This document shows positions 9,014 to 18,687 of a stretch of 64,000 nt of DNA, piece after piece. The stretch's first letter is position 1, and every line of letters begins with the position of its first letter. The stretch spans positions 186,001 to 250,000 of the forward strand of contig JALHLU010000007.1 of assembly GCA_022844345.1 (NCBI GenBank), read 5' to 3'. The notes under the pieces are model-generated. The model saw only the letters and a list, made by a program, of their open reading frames with translations, searched no databases and was not told where the DNA came from. A program made the translations under genes and the position numbers. Source of the stretch: Hyphomonadaceae bacterium. GTDB taxonomy: Bacteria; Pseudomonadota; Alphaproteobacteria; Caulobacterales; Hyphomonadaceae.

Positions 9014-11482
9014 ATGGCCGATGATCCGCAGCCGCCCAGCCCTCTGCCGCCGCGCTTTGCGGCGTGGTTTGGCGCGCGCGGGTGGGAACTGCGGCCGCAC
9101 CAGGCGGGGCTGATTGCGGCGGCAAGGCGTGGGCAAGGCGGGCTGGTGATTGCGCCCACGGGCGGCGGCAAGACGCTGGCGGGGTTCCTGCCCAGTCTGA
9201 TCGAACTGGCGGAGGCTCCGGCGCGGGTTCATCCGAAATTGCACACGCTCTATATCTCGCCGCTGAAGGCGCTGGCGACGGACGTGGCGCGGAACCTTGC
9301 GAGTCCGGTTGCGGAGATGGGGCTGGACCTGACGCTTGATACGCGGACGGGAGACACGAGCCCGTCGCGAAGGACGCAGCAGCGGGCGAAGCCGCCGGAC
9401 ATATTGCTGACGACACCGGAACAGCTGGCGCTGCTGGTGGCGTCAGAGCATGCGGGGCGGTTCTTCGCCGACTTGCGGGCCGTGATCGTCGATGAGGTGC
9501 ACGCGATTGCGCAGAGCAAGCGGGGCGATCTGCTGGCGCTGTGTCTGGCGACAATGCGGACATGGGCGCCGGAGGCGCGGCATATCGGCCTGTCTGCGAC
9601 GGTGCGTGATCCGGCGGCGCTGTCGCGGTGGCTGGGGCCGGATACGCCGGTGATCCGGCATGAGGGCGGCGCGAGCGCCAATATCTCGGTGCTGGATTCC
9701 GAAGCGCGCATTCCGTGGTCGGGGCATTCGGGACGGCACAACATCAAGGAGGTCTATCAGGCGATCAAGGGCGCGAAGATGTCGCTCGTATTCGTCAACA
9801 CGCGCAGCCAGGCGGAGATGACGTTCCAGGAGCTGTGGCGCGTGAACGAGGACTCGCTGCCCATCGCCCTGCACCATGGATCGCTCGATGTGGAGCAGCG
9901 GCGGAAGGTAGAGGCCGCGATGGCGGCGGGGAAGCTGAAGGCGGTGGTGTGCACCTCGACGCTCGATCTCGGGATCGACTGGGGCGATGTGGATCTTGTC
10001 GTGCAGATGGGTGCGCCGAAGGGGTCGTCGCGGCTGATCCAGCGCATCGGGCGGTCGAACCACAGGATGGATGAGCCGAGCCGCGCGTTGCTGGCGCCGA
10101 GCAACAGGTTCGAGGTGCTGGAATGCCGCGCGGCTGTGGAGGCGGTGGAGGCGGGAGAATTGGATGGGCCGGGGCCGCGGCGTGGCGGGCTGGACGTGCT
10201 GGCGCAGCATGTGATGGCGCGGGCATGCGGGGATGGGTTCGATGCGGTGAAGCTGTATGACGAGGTGACGGCTGCCGCTCCCTATGCCGAGCTGGATTGG
10301 GAGACGTGGGAGCGCGTGGTCGACCTGGTGGCGACGGGTGGATATGCGCTGCGGACGTATGATCGCTTTCGCCGAATCGTGAAGTTTCCCGATGGAGTCT
10401 GGCGTGCGCGCAATGACGATGTACGGCGGCAGCACCGCATGAATGTCGGCACGATCATCGAGAACCCGATGATCGGCGTGCGGCAGGTGTCGTTCTTCAA
10501 GGGCGGCGAAGGCAAGCGGCTGATGCGGCCGGGGCGCAAGCTGGGCGAGATGGAAGAGTACTTCTTCGAGATGCTGACGCCCGGCGACACGTTCCTGTTC
10601 GCCGGGGAGATCCTGCGCTTCGAGGGCATATCGGACACCGACGCGCTGGTGACCAAGACGTTCGACACCAATCCGAAAATCCCGTCCTACAATGGCGGCA
10701 AGTTTCCGCTGACGACGTTCCTCGCAACGCGCGTGCGCCAGATGCTGCATGATCGTACTCGGTGGAGCAGCCTGCCGGCGCAGGTGCGGGATTGGATCGA
10801 GGTGCAGGAGCACAAGTCGATCATCCCGGCGGCGGACCAGTTGCTGGTCGAGACGTTTCCGCGTGGCGATCGCCACTATCTCGTCTGCTATCCGTTCGAG
10901 GGGCGGCTGGCGCACCAGACGCTGGGCATGCTGCTGACGAAAAGGATGGAGCGGGCCGGGCTTAAGCCGCTGGGGTTTGTTGCGTCGGAGTATGCGCTGT
11001 CAGTGTGGGCGGCGGAGGATATGCGCGGCGAGGACATGGACCAGCTTTTCCACGAGGACATGCTGGGGGATGATCTCGACGCATGGCTGGAGGAAAGCGC
11101 GCTGATGAAGCGGACCTTCCGCAACAATGCGCTGATCTCGGGCCTGATCGAGCGGCGGATGCAGAAGGGCGAGCGCACGGGGCGGCAGATCACATTCTCG
11201 ACTGACCTGATCTATGACGTGCTGCGCAGCCATGAACCGGACCACCTGCTGCTGAAGGCGGCGCGGATGGATGCAGGCGAAGGATTGCTGGACATCAGGC
11301 GGCTGGGCGAGGCGCTGAAGCGTATCAAGGGTCGTATCGTGCATACGAAGCTGGAGCAGATTTCGCCGTTTGCAGTGCCCGTGATGCTGGAGATCGGCAA
11401 GGAGCCGGTGTTCTCGGGCGATGCCGCCGAGGCCATCCTGCGCGAGGCGGAGGATGATCTGGTTCGCGATGCGATGAGTTAG
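9014..11482 (+). CDS. Lhr-like ligase-associated DEXH-box DNA repair helicase
   Basis: APTGGGKTLAGFLPSL, VDEVHAIAQSKRGD, GLSATV, QRIGRSNHRMDEPSRALL; adjacent to PdeM-like phosphoesterase. Confidence 0.93.
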   Translation: MADDPQPPSPLPPRFAAWFGARGWELRPHQAGLIAAARRGQGGLVIAPTGGGKTLAGFLPSLIELAEAPARVHPKLHTLYISPLKALATDVARNLASPVAEMGLDLTLDTRTGDTSPSRRTQQRAKPPDILLTTPEQLALLVASEHAGRFFADLRAVIVDEVHAIAQSKRGDLLALCLATMRTWAPEARHIGLSATVRDPAALSRWLGPDTPVIRHEGGASANISVLDSEARIPWSGHSGRHNIKEVYQAIKGAKMSLVFVNTRSQAEMTFQELWRVNEDSLPIALHHGSLDVEQRRKVEAAMAAGKLKAVVCTSTLDLGIDWGDVDLVVQMGAPKGSSRLIQRIGRSNHRMDEPSRALLAPSNRFEVLECRAAVEAVEAGELDGPGPRRGGLDVLAQHVMARACGDGFDAVKLYDEVTAAAPYAELDWETWERVVDLVATGGYALRTYDRFRRIVKFPDGVWRARNDDVRRQHRMNVGTIIENPMIGVRQVSFFKGGEGKRLMRPGRKLGEMEEYFFEMLTPGDTFLFAGEILRFEGISDTDALVTKTFDTNPKIPSYNGGKFPLTTFLATRVRQMLHDRTRWSSLPAQVRDWIEVQEHKSIIPAADQLLVETFPRGDRHYLVCYPFEGRLAHQTLGMLLTKRMERAGLKPLGFVASEYALSVWAAEDMRGEDMDQLFHEDMLGDDLDAWLEESALMKRTFRNNALISGLIERRMQKGERTGRQITFSTDLIYDVLRSHEPDHLLLKAARMDAGEGLLDIRRLGEALKRIKGRIVHTKLEQISPFAVPVMLEIGKEPVFSGDAAEAILREAEDDLVRDAMS

Positions 11483-11816
11483 TACTCGAACGCGCTGCCT
11501 GCGTTGCCAGCGCGGCGAGAGCGATCATATTCATCGCCGGTCTGGCGCTGCTGTTCGTCGAACTCTTCCCATTCCTTCACAGTGGAGCGCACCTTCTTCG
11601 GGAAGTTCGAACCCATCACTGTCATGTTCTTGCAGATATTGCCTTCGCCGGGTGCGTTGCTAGCCTTGGCGGCGCGGGATTTTTCCACAGCCGCCCAGCG
11701 CGCAGCCGCGTTGCCGGAGGGCGTGAGCAGGCTGGCGCAGGCCCAAGCAGGAAAACGCCCACAAGGGCGAGACCGACGTGACGGATGGAAGTTTCCCCTG
11801 CCCGGTTGCCGTTCAC
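11479..11816 (-). pseudogene. Small lipoprotein-like gene with apparent 1-nt frameshift near 11741-11744
   Basis: Minus frame 1: (GTG)NGNRAGETSIRHVGLALVGVFLLG; minus frame 2 continues ACASLLTPSGNAAARWAAVEKSRAAKASNAPGEGNICKNMTVMGSNFPKKVRSTVKEWEEFDEQQRQ...; joining them restores a perfect lipobox LLGAC. Confidence 0.45.
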
Positions 11817-11898
11817 AGGGATAAACGAGACGCGCGGCGCCGGCAATTGTCCCGCGTGCACCGTTGACGGAGCAGCCGGCGCTGGCCACGCTTCCGCC

Positions 11899-12630
11899 AT
11901 GGCCATGACGAACACGGCAACCGGGGAGACGCGCGTCCTCCAGCTTGAGCTGGCGGGCGAAAGACTGTCGCTGTTGCCGTGCGGCGGGCTGTGGTGGGAG
12001 GCGGCTGGCGTGCTGGTCGTATCGGACCTGCACCTGGAGAAAGCTTCGTCCTATGCCGCGCGCGGGCAGATGCTGCCGCCCTATGACACGCGCGCAACCT
12101 TGCGGCGGCTGGGGGCTCTGCTGGCGGAGTTGCGGCCGACGACGGTGGTGAGCCTGGGCGACAGTTTCCACGACCGCCGGTCGCGCACGCGCATGGCCGA
12201 TGATGATGTGGCCGCGGTGCGCGCGATGACGGAAGCGCATGACTGGGTGTGGATCGAGGGGAACCACGATCCGGCGCCGCCGGAGGATCTGGGCGGGCGC
12301 GCGGCTTTCGAGCTTCGCATGGGCGGGCTGACGCTCCGCCATGAGCCTTCCCCAGGCGCGCGCGGAGAGATCGCAGGACACCTGCATCCCTGTGCGCGCG
12401 TGGTCGGGCGAACGGGGCGCAGCGTACGGGCGCGGTGCTTCGCTGCGAATGGCGAGCGGCTGGTGATGCCGGCCTATGGCGCGTTGACGGGCGGGCTCAA
12501 CGTACTGGATGCGGCCTTCGCCCCGTTGTTCGCGGACAGGATGGTGGCGTGCGTGCTGGGGCGCGATGGCGTTTATCTTGCGGGCGTTGACAGCCTTGCG
12601 CCGGATCGCGCGCGCCAGCCTGCAGCCTAG
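11899..12630 (+). CDS. pdeM: Ligase-associated DNA damage response endonuclease PdeM-like metallophosphoesterase
   Basis: VVSDLHLEKASSYAARGQMLPPYDTRATL, VSLGDSFHDR, WIEGNHDP, GEIAGHLHP. Confidence 0.88.
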   Translation: MAMTNTATGETRVLQLELAGERLSLLPCGGLWWEAAGVLVVSDLHLEKASSYAARGQMLPPYDTRATLRRLGALLAELRPTTVVSLGDSFHDRRSRTRMADDDVAAVRAMTEAHDWVWIEGNHDPAPPEDLGGRAAFELRMGGLTLRHEPSPGARGEIAGHLHPCARVVGRTGRSVRARCFAANGERLVMPAYGALTGGLNVLDAAFAPLFADRMVACVLGRDGVYLAGVDSLAPDRARQPAA

Positions 12631-12633
12631 GTC

Positions 12634-13386
12634 CTATTTCCGGCCAAACCAGGCGCCGACGCCTCCGACCAGCGCGCCGAGAAGGACTGCGACGAACCCG
12701 TAGACCAGGCCGTGCTGGCGCGAGAGATCGAACAACGTTTCCTCAAGGCCGCTGCGTTCGAGCGTCAGCGTCTGCGTGGTCTCTCCCACCGGTTCGCCAT
12801 TGCGGAAGGCGACGGCTCGGACGCGATACTCGCCCGGCGGAGCGTTGAGCGGCAGGGCGATGGTGGCGCGATGCAGGCCGCCGTCGAAGCGCTTGATATC
12901 GGCTGCATCGAGCACATAGAGGCCCTCGGCCCGTTTGAGGTCCACGAAAGCGGCGCGCCAGGCCGGAAGGTCCGGCGCGATCAGCTGTTCGGCGCGCGGC
13001 TGGGCCGAAGCGCCGGGGTCGAGTCCGACGCTGGCCAGCGTTTCGGGCAGGACGGACGTTGCAACCTGCGGTTCGGCGCCGACGGCAAAAACGCTGGGGG
13101 CGGAGACGAATTCGATGACCTCATCGCCGCTGGCCGTGCGGCGTATCATTTTCTGGCTGACGGTTGGCCCGATCAGGGCGATGGCGAGGCCGGAGGTCTC
13201 GTTCTCGGGCTGCGGCGTGTTGGCGAAAAGCACGACGCGTGAGCCAGTGAAGTTGACTGTTACCTCGATGCTTTCCTGGGCGAGGCCGGCGGGCATGAAG
13301 GGGCGCTCTGCAGGAGTGCCCGGCTGGGCGAGGGCCGCGCCAGCGATGGCCAGAGCCGAGGCCAGAAGGGCGAGACGCGCGATCAT
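12634..13386 (-). CDS. TIGR02186-like conserved exported/membrane protein
   Basis: Signal peptide MIARLALLASALAIAGAALAQ, single C-terminal TM helix; ATGA-type overlap with the TauE/SafE gene, a common association. Confidence 0.7.
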   Translation of the reverse strand: MIARLALLASALAIAGAALAQPGTPAERPFMPAGLAQESIEVTVNFTGSRVVLFANTPQPENETSGLAIALIGPTVSQKMIRRTASGDEVIEFVSAPSVFAVGAEPQVATSVLPETLASVGLDPGASAQPRAEQLIAPDLPAWRAAFVDLKRAEGLYVLDAADIKRFDGGLHRATIALPLNAPPGEYRVRAVAFRNGEPVGETTQTLTLERSGLEETLFDLSRQHGLVYGFVAVLLGALVGGVGAWFGRK

Positions 13387-14291
13387 GCCGGCGCCTCCAG
13401 CCGGTATTCGGGTGTCGGCTCGACGTAGAGCTCGTAGACCAGACGACCGGCGATAACGAGCACGAGGACGGCCAGCAGGAGGCGCAGCTGGGCGGCCTTG
13501 AGCCGGCGGCCCGCGATCGCGCCGTAGCGGGCCCCGATGACGCCGCCCACCATCAGGACTGCTGCGAGGATCAGGTCCACTGTCCCATTGAAGGCCGCCT
13601 GCAGGAAGGTGACGTAGCCGGTTAGGAAAATAATCTGGAAGAGCGAGGTCCCGATCATCACCCGTGTGGGAACGCCGAGCAGGTAGACCATGGCCGGGGC
13701 AAGGATGAAGCCGCCGCCGATGCCGAGGATGGCGGCCAGCATGCCGACAAAGAAACCGATGGCGATGGGTGGGATGATCGAGATGTAGAGGCCCGATCTT
13801 GGGAACCTGCGCTTCATCGGCAGGACGCGGGTCCAGGCGCGAAGGCGCGTGCGCCGGGCGGGGTCGCCGCCGGAGCCGCGCAGGGCGCCGACGCTTTCCC
13901 ACGCCATAAGCCCGCCGATGACGCCGAGGAAGACGATGTAGAGCACCGTCACCGTCGTATCGATCAGGCCGAAAACTTTGAGCAGGGTGAATATGCCGAC
14001 GCCGATGGTCGAGCCGACGATGCCGCCGGCCAGCATCAGCATACCCAGCTTGGTGTCCACCAGCCGGTCGCGCCAGTGGCTTGAGACCCCGGCGATCGAG
14101 GTGGCGAGCACCTGGTTTGCCTGGGTGGAGACGGCGACAGCCGGGGGGATGCCATAGAAGATGAGCAGGGGCGTCAGCAGGAACCCGCCGCCGACGCCGA
14201 ACATGCCGGACAGGAAGCCCACAAGCATGCCAATCGTCACGAGGATCAGCGGGTCGACCGCGATCTGTGCGATGGGCAGGTGAATCAACAT
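13383..14291 (-). CDS. TSUP family (sulfite exporter TauE/SafE) membrane transporter
   Basis: GMLVGFLSGMFGVGGGFLLTPLLIFYGIPPAVAVSTQ and second repeat GMLAAILGIGGGFILAPAMVYLLGVP. Confidence 0.92.
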   Translation of the reverse strand: MLIHLPIAQIAVDPLILVTIGMLVGFLSGMFGVGGGFLLTPLLIFYGIPPAVAVSTQANQVLATSIAGVSSHWRDRLVDTKLGMLMLAGGIVGSTIGVGIFTLLKVFGLIDTTVTVLYIVFLGVIGGLMAWESVGALRGSGGDPARRTRLRAWTRVLPMKRRFPRSGLYISIIPPIAIGFFVGMLAAILGIGGGFILAPAMVYLLGVPTRVMIGTSLFQIIFLTGYVTFLQAAFNGTVDLILAAVLMVGGVIGARYGAIAGRRLKAAQLRLLLAVLVLVIAGRLVYELYVEPTPEYRLEAPA

Positions 14292-14330
14292 CGTCCCGTT
14301 CTACGCGGGCAATTGCGTCACCGGAAGCGT

Positions 14331-17300
14331 TCAGTCGTCGAGGCTGAGTGTTGCGGCCCGAAGCTGCCTAAGAAGCGACACGCTGGCTTCGCCCGTGACC
14401 GGCAGGTCGCTGGAGCGCTCGAACTGGCGGATGGCTTCGGAGGTGCGGGTGCTCATCTTGCCGTCGGTGGTTCCCGGGGCATAGCCAAGGCGTTGCAGCA
14501 GGCGCTGGGCCTCGGCCACCTGGGCCGGGGTTGCGACGTCCCAGGCACGGCGGCCGAAATCGCCATTGGCCCGGGCAATCTGGGGTTTCGGGTTGAAGGC
14601 GCGGGCCTTGCGCTTGATTGCCTCGCCCTGGGTGGGCTGCATTTCGGCCAGCATGGCGCGGGCCCGGCGGCTGGCGTCCTGGTCCCCAGCGCGGCCGGCC
14701 ACTTCGAACCAGTAGGCGGCCTCAGCCTTGTCCTGGCTGACGCCGAGGCCCTGTTCATAAAGGACGGCGAGGTTGTACTGGCTGTCCACGAGGCCGAGTT
14801 CGGACGCGGCGCGGAACCATTCCACGGCGGCGGCATAGCTCTGCGGGCCGGCGTCGCCTTCGGCATAGAAGACCGCGAGGTCGTGCATGGCGAGGCGGTT
14901 GCCGCCGATGGCGGCCTTTTCGGTCCAGGAACGCGCGGCGGCTATGTCGCGCGGGACGCCCTCGCCGCGCTCATAGAGCTTGGCGAGGCGGTATTCCGCC
15001 ATGACGAGGCCGCGCGAGGCCGCATCCTTCAGGAGTTGCACGCCGCGCGTCTTCTCGCCTGACTGCAGAAGTTCCAGCGCATAGTCGTGCAGGGCGACCG
15101 GATCGCCATCGCGGACGGCCTGCTCCAGTGTGAGAGCAGGCGCGGCGGCGGGGGCGGCCGCAGCGGGTTTGACGGGCTGGGGCTCAGCAGGGGCGGTCGC
15201 GGGTTCCAGAATGCCGGCGGCCGGGTCGGCTTCCGCCATGGAGGGAGCGGCGGCTGCGTCGCCGCCCTCGGCGAAGAGGACAGCGTCGGTTGCGCCCGCG
15301 TCGGCTACGGGGGCTTGCCGAGCGGCCGGATCGAGGCGGGCGAAATCGTCGCCCTGGGCGTCCTGCTTGCCGCGCATCACCGTGAAAGCGGCGCCGCCGG
15401 CGACAGCGACAGTGAGGACGGCCGAGGCGATCAGCGGGCCTTTGCCGATGCCCTTGCGGCCCCCGGTTTCGATCGTGGTGACGCGGCGGCCCTGGCGGGC
15501 GGCGCGGCGGGCTTCCTCAAGATAGGTCGCGGACAGGCGCTCACGGCTTTCATCAGACGGCAGGTCGGCGACGAAGCCGGGTGCGGGCGGACCCGGCGGG
15601 CCGAGGAGGGCGTCGTCCGGCTCCATAAGATCGTCGATCGAGCTGGCGGCCCCAAGATCAGCAGCAAGGCCGGCCGGCGGAGATGCAGACGCTGCGTCCC
15701 CGAAGAGTTGGGACTCCTGTGAGTCTGCGCGATCAAACGGGGGCGGTTCGACGCCGACGATGTCGCTGGAGTCGTCAGACGCTGTGTCGGCGCGCGTGAC
15801 GGCGGCAAGCGCGGAGGGAGCGATCCTGGGTTCGAGAATGTCCGCCGCCGGATCATCGTCGATGATGACGAAATCATCGTGGACGACGGGAATGTCGCGC
15901 GTCACGGCTTCTAGGCTGACCGGCTCCACGCCCGTGCGGGCATCCTCGAGCACTTCGAGGCGGCGGGCGAGCGAAGACATCGTCTTCTGCACGGGGGCAA
16001 GGGCGACGGAGGACTGTTCGGCCGACTCGTCCATGCGACGCTGCACTTCCTGCAGCACGTCATTGAGCTTCGACTCGTAGGAGCGGCCGCTGTCGGTGAG
16101 ACGGGACTCGAAGCCGCGCATCGAGTCCTGATGCTGCGTTTGCAGCCTTTCGACCGCGCGGGCGACCTGTTCGCCGATCTGGCTGATTGCTTCGGCGCTG
16201 CGGCGCTCGCTTTCGCGTACACGCTCGTCGAGGCGATCGGCAAGGCGATCAACTTCGGCGTTGTCGAGCGGGCGCGCCTCAAGCGCAGACTCGGCTATGC
16301 GGTCGGTGAGACGCTGGATGCTTTCGTCGTGGCGGCGCTGCAGCCGCTCGGCGACCAGAGCGACCTGTTCGCCGACGATGTCGATTGCGCCGGCGCTGCG
16401 GGACTCGAGGCCGGCCATGCGCTCGTCGACCGACGTGCTGAGCTTGGTGAGGGCGTCCGTCGTCTTCTGACCAGCGACTTCCACGCCCGAGAGGCGGGCA
16501 TCTATGGTGTCGGCCAGGCGCGCGATTTCGCTGCGGACATCGTCGATCGAACGATCATCGCCGCGCGTTTCCACGGCCCGGAGGCGCTCGTCGACGGCGC
16601 GGGACAGGCGGTCAACCTGCGAGCTCATCGCCTCGACGGCGTCAGCCTGGCGGGCTTCGGCGACGTTGATCTGGTCCTGCAGCTGGCGGAGGCTGCGGTC
16701 CAGCCGGTCGAATTTCTCGGGGTTGGCATTGCGCGCGGCATCGTCGATGCGGCGCTCCATGTCGGCGCGCAGGGCGTGGATCGGGCGGGCCATATCCTCG
16801 GCGAAGGCGTCGAGGCGTTTCTGGAAGACCTGCTGGAGCTGTGCGAGTTCGTCCTGTCCGGCCTTGCCTGCGTTACGCTGTGTGCGCTCGTCGATGTCAG
16901 TGATGGCGCGCTCGAGCACGCCGACGGCGGTGTCGGTCTTGCGTTCGGTGCGGCTGACGCGGTCTGTGATGCGCGAGACGGCCTCGCTCAGGCCACTCAT
17001 GGCTTCGCGGGTCTTTTCTTCGATGGCGTCGACGCGGTCGAGGACTTCCTTCGACATCGCGCGAGACCGCGTGATGTTCGACTCCAGCGCACGCTCCATG
17101 CGCCAGGTCGTGTCGCCCACGGCGCGCTCGGCCTTGGTCTCGAACAGTTCGAAGCGCGAGGCGGCGTCGGTGATGCGGGCAATGCCGGCCTCGATGCGGC
17201 GCTCGGCGGCCGACATCTTCTCCTCGACCTGATCGATGCGGCCGGTGATGCCCGCGGCGTTTGTGCGGACGGCGTTGCCGACGACCGAGTCGACCGAGCG

Positions 17301-17894
17301 GGCGACATCGTCGACCTTGTCGGAGACGGCGCTGACCTTTTCCTCGAAGAGGTCGCGGAGGTGTTTCTGTTCCTGGTCGGCGAAGGCGAGGCGGTCCTGC
17401 ACCGTGCCGGCGAGACGATCTAGAGAGGCCTCAAGCGTTTTCAGGCCATCCAGCGTCGAGTTGCTGCGGCCCTCGCCTTCGAGCGTGTCGATCCGGGTGC
17501 GCAGGGCGGTCTGGGTTGATTCGATCTCGCCGAGGGCGCGGGTGACGCGCTCCAGCGCCATGAGTTGGGCCTTGCCGGACGTATCGACTTTGCCCATGAG
17601 GCCGAGAATCGACTTGTCGATGCCGGAAATGGCGCGCGAAGAGCGCGAGGTGGAGGCTTCGAGGCGCTGGGCCAGCTGGTCGATTTCCATCGACATGCGG
17701 CGCAGGTCGTGGTCCTCGGCCGCGCGGGGCAGGGGGTCCGACAGGTCTATGTCGCGGATCGGGGAGGAATCGGCCTCCATGAGAAGCGCATTGAGATATT
17801 GGCCAAGGGTCACGCCCTGACGGTGGGCGCGCTCGCGCGCGATCTCGCGCACCTTTGGGTCAATTCCCTTTACGCTCCAGGGTCCCTGGGTCAT
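14331..17894 (-). CDS. PodJ-like polar localization protein: long coiled coil, TM, Sel1-like repeats, C-terminal peptidoglycan-binding domain
   Basis: N-terminal VREIARERAHRQGVTLGQYLNALL, extended coiled coil, TM segment LIASAVLTVAVAGGAAFTV, Sel1 repeats (YRLAKLYERGEGVPRDIAAARSW), PG-binding RLLQRLGYAPGTTDGKMSTRTSEAIRQFE. Confidence 0.85.
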   Translation of the reverse strand: MTQGPWSVKGIDPKVREIARERAHRQGVTLGQYLNALLMEADSSPIRDIDLSDPLPRAAEDHDLRRMSMEIDQLAQRLEASTSRSSRAISGIDKSILGLMGKVDTSGKAQLMALERVTRALGEIESTQTALRTRIDTLEGEGRSNSTLDGLKTLEASLDRLAGTVQDRLAFADQEQKHLRDLFEEKVSAVSDKVDDVARSVDSVVGNAVRTNAAGITGRIDQVEEKMSAAERRIEAGIARITDAASRFELFETKAERAVGDTTWRMERALESNITRSRAMSKEVLDRVDAIEEKTREAMSGLSEAVSRITDRVSRTERKTDTAVGVLERAITDIDERTQRNAGKAGQDELAQLQQVFQKRLDAFAEDMARPIHALRADMERRIDDAARNANPEKFDRLDRSLRQLQDQINVAEARQADAVEAMSSQVDRLSRAVDERLRAVETRGDDRSIDDVRSEIARLADTIDARLSGVEVAGQKTTDALTKLSTSVDERMAGLESRSAGAIDIVGEQVALVAERLQRRHDESIQRLTDRIAESALEARPLDNAEVDRLADRLDERVRESERRSAEAISQIGEQVARAVERLQTQHQDSMRGFESRLTDSGRSYESKLNDVLQEVQRRMDESAEQSSVALAPVQKTMSSLARRLEVLEDARTGVEPVSLEAVTRDIPVVHDDFVIIDDDPAADILEPRIAPSALAAVTRADTASDDSSDIVGVEPPPFDRADSQESQLFGDAASASPPAGLAADLGAASSIDDLMEPDDALLGPPGPPAPGFVADLPSDESRERLSATYLEEARRAARQGRRVTTIETGGRKGIGKGPLIASAVLTVAVAGGAAFTVMRGKQDAQGDDFARLDPAARQAPVADAGATDAVLFAEGGDAAAAPSMAEADPAAGILEPATAPAEPQPVKPAAAAPAAAPALTLEQAVRDGDPVALHDYALELLQSGEKTRGVQLLKDAASRGLVMAEYRLAKLYERGEGVPRDIAAARSWTEKAAIGGNRLAMHDLAVFYAEGDAGPQSYAAAVEWFRAASELGLVDSQYNLAVLYEQGLGVSQDKAEAAYWFEVAGRAGDQDASRRARAMLAEMQPTQGEAIKRKARAFNPKPQIARANGDFGRRAWDVATPAQVAEAQRLLQRLGYAPGTTDGKMSTRTSEAIRQFERSSDLPVTGEASVSLLRQLRAATLSLDD

Positions 17895-18019
17895 CTCAGC
17901 TCCGAATCCCGCGGAGAAAGCCTTACCCCGGCTCGCACCACGGGCCAGTTGGCCGTGATACGGTTAACGGCTCTTAAATGTTAATTTCTCTGGAGATCTA
18001 GGTGGGGGGTGCGACAGAA

Positions 18020-18048
18020 TTGACCTACGGGGTAGGCGCCGCTACGTA
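18020..18048 (+). promoter_or_regulatory. Candidate sigma70-type promoter for the merR-like gene
   Basis: TTGACC-N17-TACGTA; spacer region includes small dyad CTAC-GGG-GTAG, compatible with operator. Confidence 0.35.
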
Positions 18049-18119
18049 TTGCTGAGCGTTACGTCAAAGACGCCGCCCGTGCTCCCCCACGGAGCTCATA
18101 ATCCAACGGGAGGCAGAGA

Positions 18120-18578
18120 TTGAAAACCTATACAATCAGCGAACTTGCGCGCGAGTTCCAGGTTACGCCGCGTGCGCTGCGTTTCTATGAAGACAAGGGC
18201 CTGCTGTCGCCAACACGCGATGGCCTGAACCGGGTCTATTCGATCCGGGACCGGGCTCGCCTGAAGCTCATCCTTCAGGGCAAAAGCGTCGGGTTCTCGC
18301 TGTCGGATATCCGCGAAATCCTCGACCTCTACACGCTCGAGGGTCATCGGGCGCAGCTGAAGCTCTCGCTCAAGAAGTCACGCGAGCAAATCCGGAACCT
18401 CGAAAAACAACGCGAAGATATCGAGGCGGCCCTGGAAACGCTCAACAAGGGCGTGCGCTGGGCAGAAGAGAAGCTGCAGGAAATGGGACCAGGCGCTGAA
18501 GTCGAGCAATCCGCGCGCGCATACGAACGCGTGGCGCGGGCTGGACTCGATGGCGACGGCGTCCATCTGGACAGCTGA
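18120..18578 (+). CDS. MerR family transcriptional regulator
   Basis: TTG start; MKTYTISELAREFQVTPRALRFYEDKGLLSPTRDGLNRVYSIRDRARLKLI; heads beta-oxidation cluster. Confidence 0.92.
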   Translation: MKTYTISELAREFQVTPRALRFYEDKGLLSPTRDGLNRVYSIRDRARLKLILQGKSVGFSLSDIREILDLYTLEGHRAQLKLSLKKSREQIRNLEKQREDIEAALETLNKGVRWAEEKLQEMGPGAEVEQSARAYERVARAGLDGDGVHLDS

Positions 18579-18687
18579 CGCCAAGTCAGTCTCGACGGCC
18601 AGATTGACAGCGATTAGACCCCGGAGCGTTCAGCTGCCGGAATCGTTGTCGCTCGCCCGGCCGCTTTAGCGATTGGGATGACCACAT

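Noticed and set aside
9443-10915. 490-aa - strand ORF opposite the Lhr-like helicase
   Set aside because: Antisense shadow; Arg/His/Pro-biased without motifs
12634-13902. Full 422-aa ORF reading of the TIGR02186-like gene
   Set aside because: First about 172 residues are Arg/Pro/His-rich and antisense-frame-like over the TauE/SafE gene; signal peptide start at 13386 is much better supported
16131-17423. 430-aa + strand ORF opposite the podJ-like gene
   Set aside because: Antisense to a convincing coiled-coil/Sel1 CDS; typical long spurious ORF in high-GC DNA with no recognisable motifs
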